DNA from: Micavibrio_B sp964399985
GTDB lineage: Bacteria; Pseudomonadota; Alphaproteobacteria; Micavibrionales; Micavibrionaceae
Assembly (NCBI GenBank): GCA_964399985.1
Contig: CAYNRY010000003.1
Location: forward strand, 248,001-312,000
DNA: 64,000 nucleotides
Direction: 5' to 3'
The notes under the pieces: generated by a model
Told to the model about the DNA's origin: nothing
Seen by the model: only the letters and a program-made list of their open reading frames with translations
The model's database searches: none
Made by a program: the position numbers and the translations under genes
Part shown: piece by piece, positions 43,049-52,429 of the stretch
Position numbering within the stretch: position 1 is the first letter of the stretch
Layout: each line of letters begins with the position of its first letter

Positions 43049-43564
43049 ATGGAAGGCAAAATTTTTGAATTTTTGAATAATGCGAACCGGTTGAAAGCCA
43101 TCGAGGATTCCGGCATGGCGAATGCCGATTTCGATCCGGCCTATGATTTCCTGATGGAAAAAATATGTTTCGATTTGCGCGTGCCGGCGGCGTTTATCTC
43201 GATCATCGAGCCGCACCGACAGTTCTTTAAAAGCCAGAACGGTTTGCCGGCGATACTAGAGCAGTTAAGAGAAACCTCCCTCGATTTGTCGATCTGCCAA
43301 AATATCATTCTGGATGGTTCGTCTGTCGTGATTAACGACATTACAAATGACAGCAAATTTAGCCAGCATCCAGCGCGGTTCGAGTTTGGCATCATCGCCT
43401 ATCTAGGCGAACCGCTATGTTACGAAGGGCAGGTCATCGGCGCGGTCTGCGCTTTCCATACTCGGCCCCGCCAATGGAGCAAGGCGGATCGCTTGACGTT
43501 GCAAAGTATAGTCACGGATATCGAAGCGGAGATGTATTTTCGACGTTTCAGCAAGATTGGATAG
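43049..43564 (+). CDS. GAF-domain protein
   Basis: About 171 residues from ATG 43049 (MEGKIFEFLNNAN). A single GAF domain: LMEKICFDLRVPAAFISIIEPHRQFFKSQNGLP, SICQNIILDGSSVVINDITNDSKFSQHPARF, IIAYLGEPLCYEGQVIGAVCAFHTRPRQWSKAD. No output domain. It may sense a small molecule such as a cyclic nucleotide. Inserted between sucA and the Cys/His genes. Confidence 0.8.
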   Translation: MEGKIFEFLNNANRLKAIEDSGMANADFDPAYDFLMEKICFDLRVPAAFISIIEPHRQFFKSQNGLPAILEQLRETSLDLSICQNIILDGSSVVINDITNDSKFSQHPARFEFGIIAYLGEPLCYEGQVIGAVCAFHTRPRQWSKADRLTLQSIVTDIEAEMYFRRFSKIG

Positions 43565-43608
43565 ATTTTTCTGGCGCTTTTTATTGCGGTTGAGTTAGTT
43601 TGCGCCAC

Positions 43609-44586
43609 ATGAACAAGCTTTCGACCGATTTTAATAAAAGATCCCGCCAGATGCTGTATGCGCGGGATGCGCGCACCAAGGAACTGGTAAAACTACCCGG
43701 TGACATCAATGACGATGCTGTTGTTTATGACGATAAAATTCATAAAGGGCATCTTATTTGCGAATGCTGTGATACGCCCGTCTATTTTCATCAGGGTTCA
43801 GATGTAGCGAAGGGATCTCGTCAATTAGGGCAATCGGCTCATTTTAAAACCTATCCAAATTCTTCGCATTACGATGATTGCAAATTAGGAAAACCGGCAC
43901 TTGAGCGTAAAGCATCAACCGCACCATTCTGTTTTAATTTCAATACGACTTCTGCTGATTATTTAGCGCAGCCAACTGATAATAACCGGCCCGAAGATTT
44001 GTTGGGTTATTCTCTGAAGGGTATGTTCGATCTGGCTGCTGCCATGCGCACGCAAGAAATCTCCCGTATCACGAACGGTTATGCCGTCAATCGTGAGCAT
44101 GGAGCAGCGTGGAGAAATTTTATGTGGTCGGATACCGATGCTGCTTGTCGCAGAAATATGATTGAAACTGTTCAGGACATGATTGCGCACAAAAAATTAA
44201 TCCAGCTTTGTGCGATAGAATTACGGGTCGATAAAACGAAAATCGGTATACCTTTCGGAATTCCCGAGAAAAGATTTATTCCGGGTAAAGCCGTCAAAAT
44301 GTATGAAGATGATCAAGGCGTATCGCATATCATCATGCCGCGGTTTACAGTCGATTGGCGGATTACAGGAAAAGACGGCTATGAGGAAATTCTTTCATTC
44401 TTCGACCGTTCGGACACTTATATGGCGCAAGGTCTGGCAAGTTTGTCGAGCAAGAAGCAGGGTAATGCCAGATTCTACTTTCCGGAACTGGCGATTAATG
44501 ATCCCGCTCAGTTAATAAAGGACAGTCTTAAAAACTTGCTGGCCGAAAACCATCGCCATCATGCAAGACAAGCTCAGCCGAGTTAA
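43609..44586 (+). CDS. Cys/His-rich hypothetical protein, related to 44626-45762
   Basis: About 325 residues from ATG 43609. Putative zinc site near the N-terminus: C51-x-C53-C54 and then H78-F-K-x6-H87-x-D-D-C91. This His-x8-His-x3-Cys spacing is repeated exactly in the next gene. Further shared pieces: SLKGMFD with KMKGLFN, and VSHIIMPRF with VHFMVPRV. The zinc-ribbon block recalls the N-terminus of CoiA-type proteins, but no nuclease motif was found. No recognised family; lies between sucA and sucB. Confidence 0.6.
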   Translation: MNKLSTDFNKRSRQMLYARDARTKELVKLPGDINDDAVVYDDKIHKGHLICECCDTPVYFHQGSDVAKGSRQLGQSAHFKTYPNSSHYDDCKLGKPALERKASTAPFCFNFNTTSADYLAQPTDNNRPEDLLGYSLKGMFDLAAAMRTQEISRITNGYAVNREHGAAWRNFMWSDTDAACRRNMIETVQDMIAHKKLIQLCAIELRVDKTKIGIPFGIPEKRFIPGKAVKMYEDDQGVSHIIMPRFTVDWRITGKDGYEEILSFFDRSDTYMAQGLASLSSKKQGNARFYFPELAINDPAQLIKDSLKNLLAENHRHHARQAQPS

Positions 44587-44625
44587 ATTTGCGCTTTCCA
44601 TATAAAATATGTTAAATAGTCGGCC

Positions 44626-45762
44626 ATGAGCAAAACATGGCCTCCTGTCCAGTTCGATAAAGCAAAAAAACCGCATTATCCTTCGGTGAAATACTGGAGC
44701 GATGAATTATCGCGCTATGTCTTTGTTCGCCTTGCTGAGAAATCCGAGTTTGATTATCCCGACTTGCAAGAATTCAATGATTGGGAAGACTATGTCGTTA
44801 CCCAAGACGATCTTATTTATCCGGATAGATCGCCGCTTGAAATGGAAATTTATAATCCGGCTATTCATGATTCAAAGCATTTAATGTGCCCGGATATAGG
44901 CTGTCATGCGCCGATGAAACATATCGATCAAAACCCGGAAAGAGTAGAGCATTGGAAAGCGCATAACAATCTCGAGCATGCAGATGACTGCCGCTATCGC
45001 CATCACGATTATGATGAAGAAAAAGGCCTTAAAGTCAAAATCAAGATGAAAGGACTTTTCAATCCTTCATCGCCTCACGCCATGGTGGATGGCTTGCATG
45101 AAAAATATTCACGCGATCAGGAAAAACATCCAAAATTTGCAAAAGCCGAAAAGGCGTTCGATGGGATGGAAAAGTTTCAGGCCAAGGGCGTACAGGATAT
45201 TATAAAGCTTTATCAGAAAGCGGGCGTTCAGCGAAACCTGTCATCGATATTTAAAAACAGCGGCCAGTATTATACCGAAGCTCAATTTCTGATCCGACGC
45301 CCGATGGCAGGCGAAGAAAACCGTTTCCAAAATTTATATGACAGGCTAATTGCGATGCCGCATGGCAATTATTTGCCCGTCGCGATGCAATTTCATATGA
45401 GGCACGAGCATGGAAGGGGCAATCTCCATGGCACAGTCGCTTCGCAGGCGATATTCTTGCATCGTGAATTGGGTGATACAGGACAGGATGGCATAGTTCA
45501 TTTTATGGTCCCGCGTGTAAAACCGGCTGCAGGTAATAATTTGGACTTAGCAAATGCTTTTAACACGGCAGGAGATCGTCTGGTTTACGGTCCGGTGGTG
45601 CTGTCAGATGTCATCGATCGCGGAGACAGGGTTTTCCATTATGTGGATATAGAAATTCATGATGTGCAGCGCCAGATTGCAAAAGTGGAGATGTCGGATT
45701 TCGTTGAAGCATTACAAGCCAGACCCGGCCCGCAGAACGAATTTCCTTTCAAATTGCCTTGA
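44626..45762 (+). CDS. Cys/His-rich hypothetical protein, related to 43609-44586
   Basis: 378 residues. Putative zinc site: C88-x4-C93, then H109-W-K-x6-H118-x-D-D-C122, with the same H-x8-H-x3-C spacing as the neighbour. Acidic residues are abundant. Starts 39 bases after the previous gene, so likely in one transcript. Not recognised as a named family. The two may work as a heteromeric pair. Confidence 0.6.
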   Translation: MSKTWPPVQFDKAKKPHYPSVKYWSDELSRYVFVRLAEKSEFDYPDLQEFNDWEDYVVTQDDLIYPDRSPLEMEIYNPAIHDSKHLMCPDIGCHAPMKHIDQNPERVEHWKAHNNLEHADDCRYRHHDYDEEKGLKVKIKMKGLFNPSSPHAMVDGLHEKYSRDQEKHPKFAKAEKAFDGMEKFQAKGVQDIIKLYQKAGVQRNLSSIFKNSGQYYTEAQFLIRRPMAGEENRFQNLYDRLIAMPHGNYLPVAMQFHMRHEHGRGNLHGTVASQAIFLHRELGDTGQDGIVHFMVPRVKPAAGNNLDLANAFNTAGDRLVYGPVVLSDVIDRGDRVFHYVDIEIHDVQRQIAKVEMSDFVEALQARPGPQNEFPFKLP

Positions 45763-45855
45763 TAACTGACCGAATATACCCTGATTTCCCATTGACCTTT
45801 TGACCCGTACAGGCCAAATTAGGCGCAAATTATATAAGCCTTTAAAGGAATTCCT

Positions 45856-47058
45856 ATGTCCCAGATCGTCGTCCCCGCCCTAGGTGAGTCTGTATCAGAA
45901 GCCACTGTTGCCAAATGGCTGAAAAAAGAGGGGGATGCAGTTAAAGTTGACGAGCCTTTGGTCGAGCTGGAAACCGATAAAGTCACGCTGGAAGTAAATG
46001 CCGCCGAAGCAGGCGTTTTAAGCAAGATTTCAATTCAGCCCGGCGCAACCGTCAATGTTGGCGCGCTTCTCGGTGAAATTACTGCGGGTGGTGCAGGTGC
46101 GGCTCCGGCTGCTCCGCAGGCAGCCCCGGCCAACGATCCAAAACCGGCAGCGCCAGCCGCCACCGCCGCGCCAGCTGCTTCGATCAACGAGGGCACGGCT
46201 CCTGCAGCCCGCAAGATCATGGCGGATAACAATATCAATCCAGCAGATGTTTCTGGCACCGGCAAAGATGGCCGCGTCACGAAGGAAGACGTCATCAATC
46301 ATCAGGCCGCGCCAGCGAAAGCTGCGCCGGCGCCAGTTGCACCTCGCGCAACCGGCCCACGCGAAGAGCGCGTAAAGATGACCAAGCTGCGCCAGGTTAT
46401 TTCCCGCCGTTTGAAAGAAGCGCAAAATACCGCCGCGATCCTGACGACGTTTAACGAAATCGATATGGGCGCGGTCATGGAAATGCGCAACCAGTATAAG
46501 GACGTGTTTGAAAAGAAACATGGCGTAAAGCTGGGCTTCATGTCCTTTTTCGTGAAGGCGGCTGTCAACGCGCTAAAAGAAATCCCAGCCGTGAATGCCG
46601 AGATTAACGGCGATGATATCATTTATAAAAATTACTATGATATCTCGGTCGCGGTATCGACACCGCAAGGTCTGGTCGTTCCGGTCGTGCGCGATTGCGA
46701 TCAAAAATCCATGTCCCAGATCGAGAAGGATATCGGCGCACTTGGCGTTAAAGGTAAAGACGGTAAGCTGACCATGGAAGAAATGACAGGCGGCACGTTC
46801 ACCATTACCAATGGCGGCACATTCGGCTCCCTGATGTCGACACCGATCATCAACCCGCCACAGGTTGCTATTCTCGGCATGCATAAAATCCAGCAGCGCC
46901 CGATGGTCATGAAAGACGGCAAGATCGAAGCCCGCCCGATGATGTATATCGCCTTGTCATACGATCACCGTATTATCGATGGCCGCGAAGCGGTTACCTT
47001 CCTGGTCCGTATTAAGGACGCGCTGGAAGATCCGCAGCGTTTGATTTTGGACGTATAG
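45856..47058 (+). CDS. sucB: 2-oxoglutarate dehydrogenase E2, dihydrolipoamide succinyltransferase
   Basis: 400 residues. Core of the oxoglutarate complex. Lipoyl domain at 1-78 with the lipoylated Lys in ETDKVTLEV (K42), an Ala/Pro linker, the peripheral-subunit-binding domain (about 115-148: APAARKIMADNNINPADVSGTGKDG), and the catalytic domain with TFNEIDMGAVMEMR, GLVVPVVRDCD and the active-site SYDHRIIDGREAV. Length and motifs are standard. Followed at once by a strong terminator. Confidence 0.97.
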   Translation: MSQIVVPALGESVSEATVAKWLKKEGDAVKVDEPLVELETDKVTLEVNAAEAGVLSKISIQPGATVNVGALLGEITAGGAGAAPAAPQAAPANDPKPAAPAATAAPAASINEGTAPAARKIMADNNINPADVSGTGKDGRVTKEDVINHQAAPAKAAPAPVAPRATGPREERVKMTKLRQVISRRLKEAQNTAAILTTFNEIDMGAVMEMRNQYKDVFEKKHGVKLGFMSFFVKAAVNALKEIPAVNAEINGDDIIYKNYYDISVAVSTPQGLVVPVVRDCDQKSMSQIEKDIGALGVKGKDGKLTMEEMTGGTFTITNGGTFGSLMSTPIINPPQVAILGMHKIQQRPMVMKDGKIEARPMMYIALSYDHRIIDGREAVTFLVRIKDALEDPQRLILDV

Positions 47059-47068
47059 AGATTTTAAG

Positions 47069-47094
47069 AACCCGCCAATCGGCGGGTTTTTTAT
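47069..47094 (+). terminator. Rho-independent terminator after sucB
   Basis: AACCCGCC (47069-47076), loop AATC, GGCGGGTT (47081-47088), then TTTTTTATTT. A perfect 8-bp stem and T-run ten bases after the sucB stop. It ends the sucA-sucB transcript, so lpd needs its own promoter. Confidence 0.92.
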
Positions 47095-47133
47095 TTATTG
47101 GACTATCATTACGATGAATTGGTAACAACCAGC

Positions 47134-47207
47134 CTTGTCATTCTGAGCAAAGCAAAAAATCCTATTCAGGCTTCGCGCAGATCCTTCGCTTTGCTAAGGA
47201 TGACAAG
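47134..47207. repeat. Imperfect palindromic repeat
   Basis: Ends CTTGTCATTCTGAGCAAAGC and GCTTTGCTAAGGATGACAAG are inverted copies, with GTCAT...ATGAC ends like those at 1062 and 52329. It lies in a 278-base gene-free spacer (47095-47372) in which I see no other feature. Confidence 0.7.
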
Positions 47208-47372
47208 TAGGGGGTTCTGGCACGGGAAAGCGATCATCCTAGCATGGAACCGGATAACTGAAGAGACGGTTAGCTTGCATATCTGACCTTCCAAACAGTC
47301 GAGGATAATTTTTCTCGCATTTGCGAAAGCGAATCTGTATCTTCCAATCAAAATAATAAACAGGGAATATCA

Positions 47373-47687
47373 ATGAAATTATCTTCTAATGCTTTAGGCA
47401 GCTTTTTAGCAGTGTCTGCCTGTTCGGCTCAGCCGGTGATGGCCCAAATTCAGGGCCCGCCAAGCTTGGTCGAAACTGGAAAAGTCTTTTCATTAGAAGA
47501 TGAAAAGCAGCCTTTATTATCATTGACCCAAAGCTTGGATAAAAAAGGCAGCAAAAATCTTAAGTTTGAATTCGGTCGATATACGACAGGTCCTGACACT
47601 GAAAAATCTTCCTTAAGATTGCAAGTCGGTCCCGGGATGGAAATGAAAGCCAAATTCAAAAGAGTGAAATTCACGCTGGAATTTTAA
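47373..47687 (+). CDS. Small secreted hypothetical protein
   Basis: 104 residues. N-terminus MKLSSNALGSFLAVSACSAQPVMAQ reads as a signal peptide, giving a mature protein of about 80 residues. The rest is basic with alternating beta-like strands ending KAKFKRVKFTLEF; the phenylalanine end suits an outer-membrane beta-strand, but this is weak. Not recognised. Adjacent stops with the convergent deaminase. Confidence 0.5.
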   Translation: MKLSSNALGSFLAVSACSAQPVMAQIQGPPSLVETGKVFSLEDEKQPLLSLTQSLDKKGSKNLKFEFGRYTTGPDTEKSSLRLQVGPGMEMKAKFKRVKFTLEF

Positions 47688-48635
47688 TTACAAAGAAATA
47701 AACTGCATCACGCCGTTATCAGCTAAGAGGCGCGAGGCGGCAATGGCGTCTTCATCACGGGCGGCTTCTTCATTGCCGAGGCAAAGGGTCTGAATACCGG
47801 CCCCGACCACGTTGACCAATTCACGGCTGGTCGGTACTTCCGAAGACCAGATAAGACCGTCGAGCAATCGCAAGCCATAGCGGTGTGCGCCCATTAAAAT
47901 CCGGTTCAGCGGTTCCAAATAGAATGAATATTTACCTTCCTTGTGGCTTATAATATCAGCGTCATGATCTTTCGTGTAACCGATAGCCGGATGAGCCGAG
48001 GCGACTAAAAAGAAATTCTCGCCTTTGGTGTTTTTCGCCAGCGCACAGGCCCAGCGTTTATGGATGATTTGCGTCGAGGCGACGATCTGGTTGAGCGCAT
48101 AGATATTGGGAACGACGCTGGTTTTCTCGATTTTGATCGGGTTGTCTTGTGCGGGCACATAATTATCCGGCACTTTATAAATTGGCTCGATACGGTTTTC
48201 CTTGCGCCATAACTGGTAAATATTGATACCGGCTTTTGAAGCGATGCGCAGCGACATGGCGCTGAAATCTTCCCCGCGGCGAAGCGCGAAATCCTTATCG
48301 AAGCCTTTATGGTCTATATAAATATTTTTGATGCCGGACTCGGCGAGATTTTTGGCGCAGTTTGGGCAGAAAGGGTCTGTGATGCACAAACTCGCGCCTT
48401 CCGTTGCATGGGGAAAATTCAGCAGGCAGGATACTTCTGCGTGAAGAGTGCCCGAGCTTGAGCCGATACGCGTTTCCGTGCCGATTTTCTCCTCGATCAG
48501 GGACGGCCAGATATTGGTGGAACTATACGCTGTATTTTCCTTAAAGATCGTCGCGGCAATTTTATTTGTCGCGTGAGATGAGTTGCCGACTATATCGACG
48601 GCTTTCTGCATGGCTTCAAAGGGCGTGATGGTCAT
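47688..48635 (-). CDS. Cytidine-deaminase-fold enzyme with extra C-terminal domain
   Basis: 315 residues. Zinc motif H65-A-E67 (TLHAEVSC) and C90-P-N-C93 (DPFCPNCAKN), as in cytidine and deoxycytidylate deaminases; this is followed by SGIKNIYI and an extra 200 residues of unknown fold. The E67 proton shuttle and both Cys are present, so activity is likely. The nucleobase substrate is not evident; a Phe replaces the second residue of the usual P-C-x-x-C. It precedes an adenosine-kinase-like gene, on the same strand. Confidence 0.7.
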   Translation of the reverse strand: MTITPFEAMQKAVDIVGNSSHATNKIAATIFKENTAYSSTNIWPSLIEEKIGTETRIGSSSGTLHAEVSCLLNFPHATEGASLCITDPFCPNCAKNLAESGIKNIYIDHKGFDKDFALRRGEDFSAMSLRIASKAGINIYQLWRKENRIEPIYKVPDNYVPAQDNPIKIEKTSVVPNIYALNQIVASTQIIHKRWACALAKNTKGENFFLVASAHPAIGYTKDHDADIISHKEGKYSFYLEPLNRILMGAHRYGLRLLDGLIWSSEVPTSRELVNVVGAGIQTLCLGNEEAARDEDAIAASRLLADNGVMQFISL

Positions 48636-48652
48636 GCCGTACAGTACACAGC

Positions 48653-49645
48653 CTAATCCACCATATCAATCAGATGTTTTAGACTGCCGAGCGGACGTGC
48701 GCCCGGATGAGACAAGCAATCGAGCGCACATAGCTCTGCCAGTTTTGCCATTTGCGGCAATGTGAAATCATGCGTCAGCCCATAAAGAAAACCGGCGGCG
48801 AAATGATCGCCTGCGCCATTGGTATCGATATAACCATCAGGGCGGGGCGGGGCGGGTAGAAAATGGATTTTGCCTTCATGAAAGACAACAGCACCTCTTG
48901 CGCCATCTGTCACAACGCCTGTCTTTTTCATGGAAGGGAGTTTATCCGCAACATCTTGTAGGGTTTCTATACCAAATATCGCGCGGGCTTCGGTCAGGTT
49001 ACAGATAACGATATCTACTTCCTTGACCAGTTTATCGACATCGCTTTTGTAAAGCTCGACAATCGATAGATCTCCCGGGTTGAAAACCGATAGATGACCT
49101 TTTTCTTTTGCAATTTGTGCGGCCTTTAAAAATGTTTCCATCGCGTAAGGTGAATACATTGTGTAGCCGTCGAAATAGGCGATGGATGATCCTGTAATTA
49201 TATCGTAATTTATATCTTCTGGTGCAATGTCTTCGGCCACGCCCTGATAAGTGACAAAACTGCGGTCGCCGTCCGGCGTCGTCAGGCATACTACCTGTGT
49301 CGAGCCTGTATCGGCTTCATCAGAAATGGAAAGCGCCGTTTCGATACCGATCGATGTCATAGAAGTTTCAAAGGTCCTGCCTTCGATATCTTCTGCAATC
49401 TTGCCGAGAAAGGCCGCGTTGCCGCCAAGGCATTGAAAGACATAAACTGTATTTGCCGCCGAACCGCCTGCGATCAGTTTTGGATTTACAAGCTCGGATT
49501 TCAATTTTTGCAGGGAAGGGAAATCAACATAAATGCAGTGGGATTTATGGACGTTGTGACGCGCCATGAAATCCATGTCGCAATCCGCGACAATATCCAT
49601 GCAGGCATTGCCGATGCCGGTGATGTCGAATTTGGTTATTTTCAT
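48653..49645 (-). CDS. PfkB-family sugar/nucleoside kinase, adenosine-kinase-like
   Basis: 330 residues. Ribokinase-fold enzyme. N-terminal GIGNACMDIVADCD, GGSAANTVYVFQCLGG, and the C-terminal ATP/active-site block TNGAGDHFAAGFLYGL with catalytic Asp. Adenosine kinases of alphaproteobacteria have this length and the GGSAANT block. The deaminase gene lies next to it, so purine or nucleoside metabolism is likely. An exact substrate is not fixed. Confidence 0.85.
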   Translation of the reverse strand: MKITKFDITGIGNACMDIVADCDMDFMARHNVHKSHCIYVDFPSLQKLKSELVNPKLIAGGSAANTVYVFQCLGGNAAFLGKIAEDIEGRTFETSMTSIGIETALSISDEADTGSTQVVCLTTPDGDRSFVTYQGVAEDIAPEDINYDIITGSSIAYFDGYTMYSPYAMETFLKAAQIAKEKGHLSVFNPGDLSIVELYKSDVDKLVKEVDIVICNLTEARAIFGIETLQDVADKLPSMKKTGVVTDGARGAVVFHEGKIHFLPAPPRPDGYIDTNGAGDHFAAGFLYGLTHDFTLPQMAKLAELCALDCLSHPGARPLGSLKHLIDMVD

Positions 49646-49655
49646 GAGGCCTGTT

Positions 49656-50726
49656 TTAAGCCGCTTTTAGTTCCCATGGAACATTTATATTCGGGACAGG
49701 CTTAATAATCGGCACAATTTTACCGCAATTTGTACGGAAAGTCTCATCCAATACAGATGAGGAAAAGAGTGTCGAAAGATTACTTTTTGTTCTGGTATTT
49801 AAAAATTCCGCAAAAGCGCTTTGCTGGTCCAATCCAAAAAAGCCACGCTCCGATTTGCTCATATCCGCATCTTCAATGATGGCACCTAGTAAATCTGCTT
49901 CACGTTGTACTGCTTCGCGGAAAAAAAGGAGACTCAGGCTTTCATCAACAGAATCAAGGCCATGGCAGACATGTTCTTTACAGCCTGGATAAGTATTAAA
50001 TTCGCAAGGCTTATGCAGCGGCTCCAATTCCAGTTCACGGCGTCCCTTTTGAACCGTCATCTGCCAGCTGCTTTCATCGAAAGGCGAGCGGACATGGTAG
50101 CGGACTTTATCCATGAGCATTTCGCCGACAAATTTTTGATCTTCAGTCATACCAAAGACTTTAGAATCCATCCCAATAACGCGACGCTCTCTCAGCGTAT
50201 CGATCAAAAATGTCTCGATCAGGCGAGGCATAGAATTTTTAATGACGATCAGGGCATTTTTTAGATCGGGAAGCTTTCCTTCCGCCAGTTTTTTTGCATA
50301 TTTTTGCTCAATAACGGAAAGATCTATAAGTGAGGCATGGCTGATATTGGCTTCGAATTCACCTCTCGACATGCCAACTTCTGCCTTGCCGCGCTTTGTT
50401 TTAATATTTATGTCGGGGGTAGTCAGCATTCCCAACGTTTCATAATAAGTTGCGCGGATACGAAGGCTGATACCGTTGCGGCGAAGAAATTGGTCGGGCG
50501 TATCGATCTGACGCGTAATTAATCGTTGCGGCGCTGATTGCTGAAGTTTTTCAAAGCCTTCGATCTCACCATTATCCATTTTCTTCGCAAATACGACAAA
50601 CGGCTCAGAGGAGCCGTCGGGAGTCACTAATTTCAATTCATTTTCTTGATCCGGTTTTTCGACTTCTGCAACGCACGGATTCTGGACAGTAGATACAAGA
50701 TTAAAAGGGGAAGCGCTTGGAGGCAT
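49656..50726 (-). CDS. CYTH-domain protein (triphosphate tunnel metalloenzyme-like), extended
   Basis: 356 residues, longer than a single CYTH domain (about 200). The diagnostic ExExK appears as E28-N-E30-L-K32 (ENELKL), and RQIDTPDQFLRRNGISLRIR, TKRG, RGEFEANI and RRELELEP supply the charged tunnel strands. CYTH proteins hydrolyse or cyclise triphosphates. C-terminal 100 residues are of unknown fold and contain PGCKEHVCHGLDSVDESL. Placed beside the adenosine kinase, so nucleotide metabolism is plausible. Confidence 0.7.
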   Translation of the reverse strand: MPPSASPFNLVSTVQNPCVAEVEKPDQENELKLVTPDGSSEPFVVFAKKMDNGEIEGFEKLQQSAPQRLITRQIDTPDQFLRRNGISLRIRATYYETLGMLTTPDINIKTKRGKAEVGMSRGEFEANISHASLIDLSVIEQKYAKKLAEGKLPDLKNALIVIKNSMPRLIETFLIDTLRERRVIGMDSKVFGMTEDQKFVGEMLMDKVRYHVRSPFDESSWQMTVQKGRRELELEPLHKPCEFNTYPGCKEHVCHGLDSVDESLSLLFFREAVQREADLLGAIIEDADMSKSERGFFGLDQQSAFAEFLNTRTKSNLSTLFSSSVLDETFRTNCGKIVPIIKPVPNINVPWELKAA

Positions 50727-50922
50727 AGCAGTGGCCTAACTTGGGCAAAATTGAACTTAAACTTGGAGCATCTTAATATTCAGAGAATCTAATAGAGTCA
50801 AGTAAATTTTATGAAAATAATGGAACTTTTTTCGGGTTTCACTTTCATTTTGTTCAAGTATAGCTAATCTTCCTATGTTATTCCGGTCCCGAAATTCTTT
50901 AATAAAACCCTGTGGAAAAAAT

Positions 50923-52317
50923 ATGTCCGATAATTCTTATGATGTGATTGTAATTGGTTCTGGCCCGGGCGGCTATGTCTGCGCCATTCGCTGCGCGCAG
51001 CTCGGCCTGAAAACGGCTTGTGTCGAAAAAAGCGATACGCTAGGCGGCACATGTTTGAATATCGGCTGTATTCCATCGAAAGCCTTGCTGACGGCATCGG
51101 AAAAATATCACGAAGTGGGGCATTCGCTCGCCGCTTTCGGTGTGAAAGTCAGTCAATATGAGCTCGATCTGCCGGGCATGATGAAACACAAAACAGATGT
51201 CGTATCTTCGAACACCAAAGGGATTGAATTCCTGTTCAAGAAAAACAAGATCGACTGGCTGAAAGGCGCAGGAAAATTTACGTCGGCGAACACAATCGAT
51301 GTCGCCGGGCAATCTTACAGCGCAAAACATATTATCATCGCGACAGGTTCGGATGTCGTATCGCTTCCAAATATCGAGATCGACGAGAAACGCATCGTGT
51401 CGTCGACGGGTGCGCTTGAGTTGAAAGAAGTGCCGAAGAACATGGTCGTTATCGGCGGCGGCGTGATCGGTCTGGAACTTGGTGCGGTCTGGAGTCGTCT
51501 GGGTGCTAAAGTTACAGTCGTTGAATATCTGGATCGTATCCTACCGACCAATGATGCGGAAATTTCTAAAGAGATGCAAAAAATCCTGACCAAGCAAGGT
51601 TTTGAATTCAAACTGTCGACCAAAGTCACCGGCGTTGAAAATGGCAAGGACGGCGTAACGCTGACGGTCGAACCGGCGGCGGGCGGAGCGGCTGAGAAAA
51701 TCGAAGCAGATGTCGTTCTGGTGGCGATTGGGCGCAAAGCTTTCACGGGTGGTCTCGCTCTTGATGTGGCGGGCGTTGAAACCGATGAGCGTGGCCGCGT
51801 GAAGACGGATCATGGTTTTAAAACCAACGTACCGGGCATCTATGCGATCGGTGACGTGATCGCTGGACCAATGCTCGCACACAAAGCCGAAGATGAGGGT
51901 GTTGTGCTTGCCGAGATGCTGGCGGGGCAGACAGGTCATATCGATTACAATCTTATTCCAGGCGTTGTCTATACATGGCCGGAAGTGGCGTCGATTGGTA
52001 AAACAGAAGAGCAGTTGAAAACTGACGGCGTCGAGTACAAAAAAGGTAAATTCCCGTTCAGCGCCAATGGCCGCGCGCGGGCAATGAATGCGACGGATGG
52101 TTTCGTTAAAATCCTAGCTGATAGCAGAACGGATAAGGTCTTAGGCGTTCATATTATTGGACCGGAAGCGGGGACATTGATCGCCGAAATCGGCGTGGCG
52201 ATGGAATTTTCTGCGTCTTCGGAAGATATCGCCAGAACCTGTCATGCGCACCCGACCTTGGAAGAAGCAATCAAGGAAGCTGCGCTGGCGGTTGATGGAA
52301 GACCGATACATATTTAA
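50923..52317 (+). CDS. lpd: Dihydrolipoyl dehydrogenase (E3)
   Basis: 464 residues from ATG 50923 (MSDNSYDVIVIG); the frame opens 16 codons earlier. FAD-dependent E3 of the oxoglutarate (and perhaps pyruvate) complex. N-terminal GSGPGGYVCAIRCAQLG, redox-active disulphide GGTCLNIGCIPSKAL (C44, C49), NAD site GGGVIGLELGAVWSRLG, and the active-site HAHPTLEEAIKEAAL at the dimer interface. Transcribed separately from sucB because of the terminator at 47069. Confidence 0.96.
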   Translation: MSDNSYDVIVIGSGPGGYVCAIRCAQLGLKTACVEKSDTLGGTCLNIGCIPSKALLTASEKYHEVGHSLAAFGVKVSQYELDLPGMMKHKTDVVSSNTKGIEFLFKKNKIDWLKGAGKFTSANTIDVAGQSYSAKHIIIATGSDVVSLPNIEIDEKRIVSSTGALELKEVPKNMVVIGGGVIGLELGAVWSRLGAKVTVVEYLDRILPTNDAEISKEMQKILTKQGFEFKLSTKVTGVENGKDGVTLTVEPAAGGAAEKIEADVVLVAIGRKAFTGGLALDVAGVETDERGRVKTDHGFKTNVPGIYAIGDVIAGPMLAHKAEDEGVVLAEMLAGQTGHIDYNLIPGVVYTWPEVASIGKTEEQLKTDGVEYKKGKFPFSANGRARAMNATDGFVKILADSRTDKVLGVHIIGPEAGTLIAEIGVAMEFSASSEDIARTCHAHPTLEEAIKEAALAVDGRPIHI

Positions 52318-52328
52318 TAAGTCTCAAT

Positions 52329-52382
52329 CGTCATTCCCGCGAAGGCGGGAATCCATGGACCCCCGCCTTCGCGGGGGTGACG
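52329..52382. repeat. Palindromic repeat after lpd
   Basis: Hairpins TCCCGCGAAGGCGGGA and CCCCGCCTTCGCGGGG lie side by side, with CGTCA at one end and TGACG at the other; together they form a larger palindrome. Same family as 1062-1139. It may end the lpd transcript, and lies just before the membrane-anchored gene at 52430. Confidence 0.88.
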
Positions 52383-52429
52383 TTTATGGGCTCCTCGCAA
52401 TGACGAGAGGAATCTGCTACAATATTTCC

